A DNA stretch of 64,000 bases from Pseudanabaena sp. UWO311 (GTDB taxonomy: Bacteria; Cyanobacteriota; Cyanobacteriia; Pseudanabaenales; Pseudanabaenaceae), in the NCBI RefSeq assembly GCF_006937785.1, contig NZ_SJEE01000002.1, positions 186,001-250,000 of the forward strand. Direction: 5' to 3'. The notes under the pieces were generated by a model that saw only the letters and a list, made by a program, of their open reading frames with translations, was not told where the DNA came from and searched no databases. Both the position numbers and the translations under genes were made by a program. This document shows, piece by piece, positions 62,608 through 64,000 of the stretch (position 1 is the stretch's first letter; every line of letters starts with the position of its first letter).

Positions 62608-62622
62608 GTCTAATCCGCAAGT

Positions 62623-63984
62623 ATGAATACGATCGCCCAATTTTTTCGAGTTTTTCAGAGTCGCAAAATGGCGGCGCTTTTGTCACTGGGCTTTGCGTCA
62701 GGGCTACCCTATGCACTCACCGATGATGCATTTCGCGCATGGCTTACCAGCGCTAAGTTTGACCTTAGTACAATTGGCTGGCTAGGCTTAGTTTCACTGC
62801 CATATTCACTCAAATTTCTGTGGTCACCCTTTATTGATCGCTTTGTGCCACCTTTTCTAGGACGACGTAGAGGATGGATTTTGATAACACAAGGCGGTTT
62901 AGTTCTTGCTATTTTGGTGATCGCTTTACAAATGTTTGCAATAGGGAATATTGCGCCAATGGAAAGAACGGCAGCTTTACCAATATTGGCGATCGCCGCC
63001 TTGATACTTGCCTTTCTAAGTGCCACTCAAGATATTGCGATCGATGCCTATCGTACTGATGTGCTAGAAGTCCAGGAAGTTGGTGCAGGGATTGGCATTT
63101 GGGTAATGGGCTATCGCATTGCGTTACTATTTGCGGGGTTTGTTGGGTTTAACTTGGCAAGCCGATTGGGTTGGGCTTGGGTATATGTGTTATTAGCAGT
63201 TGTGATGAGTCTAGGACTGATCGCCACATTCATCGCCCCCGAACCGCCAGAAGCTAATGCTCGTCCTGCGACATTAGATGAAGCTGTAGTTAAGCCTTTT
63301 CAAGAATTTTTTCAACGCTTGGGTGTGGGGAAGGTTTTATTAATTCTTGTTTTCACGATCTTCTATCGATTTAGCGATGCCATGGTGGGTAAAATGGCAG
63401 TCCCTTTCTTAAAAACTATTTTTGATGATGGCACGATTGGCACGGTCAGACAGGGAATTGGACTAGTTGCCACAATTGTTGGGACTTTGGCTGGGGGAGC
63501 TATTCTTAGCAAAATTGGGGTTAATCGATCGCTATGGGTATTTGGATTTTTGCAAGCAATTAGCAACATTGGCTATTACGCGATCGCCGTTGCTGGGAAA
63601 AATGATCTAGTTTTACTAGCTGCAATCAATGTAGAGAACTTTTGCAGTGGTCTAGGAACCGCAGGGTTTTTGGGATTTCTGATGGTGTTGTGCAATCCTA
63701 GTTTCTCAGCAACTCAATTTGCACTGCTTTCAAGTCTATTTGCGGTTGGGCGAGATCTTATAGCTTCACCATTTTCAGGCGAGTCGGCCCAATTTATTCA
63801 GCGTAATATTTCCTCATGGACTTCGATTAATCAAATCTCTTGGTTAGCTGGTAGTGATGGCAAGGGCTGGGCTTTATTTTTCTTGTTTACGTTGGTATTA
63901 GCCATTCCTGGGATGATGTTCTTGCCATTTTTCGCACCTTGGAATGGGGAATTCAAAAAAGTGGATTCTTTGCCAATCGACTAA
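62623..63984 (+). CDS. AmpG-like major facilitator permease
   Basis: 453 residues with about 12 membrane helices. N-terminal FASGLPYALTDDAFRAWL and LKFLWSPFIDRF, then LGRRRGWI and ATQDIAIDAYRTDVL, are the AmpG/muropeptide-permease group pattern. AmpG imports anhydro-muropeptides for cell-wall recycling; the exact cargo here is inferred. ATG start, only 28 bases from the divergent Yfr1 start, so the two share a promoter region. Confidence 0.87.
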   Translation: MNTIAQFFRVFQSRKMAALLSLGFASGLPYALTDDAFRAWLTSAKFDLSTIGWLGLVSLPYSLKFLWSPFIDRFVPPFLGRRRGWILITQGGLVLAILVIALQMFAIGNIAPMERTAALPILAIAALILAFLSATQDIAIDAYRTDVLEVQEVGAGIGIWVMGYRIALLFAGFVGFNLASRLGWAWVYVLLAVVMSLGLIATFIAPEPPEANARPATLDEAVVKPFQEFFQRLGVGKVLLILVFTIFYRFSDAMVGKMAVPFLKTIFDDGTIGTVRQGIGLVATIVGTLAGGAILSKIGVNRSLWVFGFLQAISNIGYYAIAVAGKNDLVLLAAINVENFCSGLGTAGFLGFLMVLCNPSFSATQFALLSSLFAVGRDLIASPFSGESAQFIQRNISSWTSINQISWLAGSDGKGWALFFLFTLVLAIPGMMFLPFFAPWNGEFKKVDSLPID

Positions 63985-64000
63985 ACAACAACAGCCCTGC

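Larger units (their letters stand above)
62111..62622. other. 512-base gap: Yfr1, tandem terminator repeats, trxA leader
   Basis: On the minus strand from right to left it holds a promoter, the Yfr1 RNA, two or three tandem copies of its terminator region (62385-62552), then about 270 bases leading to trxA. No protein gene seen. Confidence 0.85.

Overview
The window is a piece of a cyanobacterial chromosome. Evidence: psbO (photosystem II manganese-stabilising protein), petG (cytochrome b6f), crtD (myxol-type carotenoid desaturase), solanesyl-diphosphate synthase, RpaA, group 3 sigma factor SigF, the cyanobacterial small RNA Yfr1 beside trxA, and very frequent HIP1 octamers (GCGATCGC). A Pseudanabaena-like filamentous strain is my guess from style and composition; no rRNA is present to test it.

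Layout. 1-400: 3' end of cobT. 694-4627 (minus): a hybrid histidine kinase with a DXCF-type cyanobacteriochrome GAF domain, split by a frameshift, facing sigF (4947-5786). 6-14 kb: phosphohexomutase, CocE hydrolase, tandem VOC protein, lone allophanate-hydrolase C-domain protein, dnaA, pdxA, rplI. 14.8-23 kb: FecR lipoprotein, secreted beta-propeller, MscS channel with cNMP domain, pyk, iron alcohol dehydrogenase, low-MW phosphatase, tyrA, rpmB. 24-31.4 kb: cupin, small membrane protein, dapB, tRNA-Glu, NUDIX, a degenerate-receiver response regulator, crtD, a DAO-type oxidase, FHA protein. 31.6-38 kb: tig-clpP-clpX, Uma2, sds, rpaA. 38.2-42.3 kb: inverse autotransporter with beta-helix, glgA. 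42.5-47.3 kb: accessory block (nuclease-fold membrane protein, two SMI1/KNR4 proteins, Rpn-type protein, Uma2, unknown). 47.7-57.4 kb: two NAD(P)-binding proteins, LCP protein, DUF4349 lipoprotein, DUF3531, gloA, SGNH protein, petG, psbO, HD-domain protein. 58-64 kb: repeat-bearing lipoprotein, cbiD, cobM, a MazEF-like toxin-antitoxin pair, pyrR, trxA, Yfr1, AmpG-like permease.

The most unusual property is the intergenic DNA. Nearly every gap holds one or more near-perfect palindromes. Some are ordinary terminators, but several lie between divergent genes where termination is not an obvious job. Three repeat classes can be separated: family A (about 100 bp, TACCAA/TTGGTA ends, apparent 3-bp TNA target duplications), family B (about 113 bp, TATAGCT...AGCTATA ends), and a looser class with a constant outer stem (AAAACCCAA), a constant inner stem (GGCGGCGC) and a variable but always self-complementary middle. 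One family A copy lies inside a family B copy, and another family A copy is itself interrupted by a third palindromic element.

Two further points stand out: the split DXCF photoreceptor kinase beside sigF, and Yfr1 followed by tandem copies of its own terminator region, between trxA and a divergent permease.
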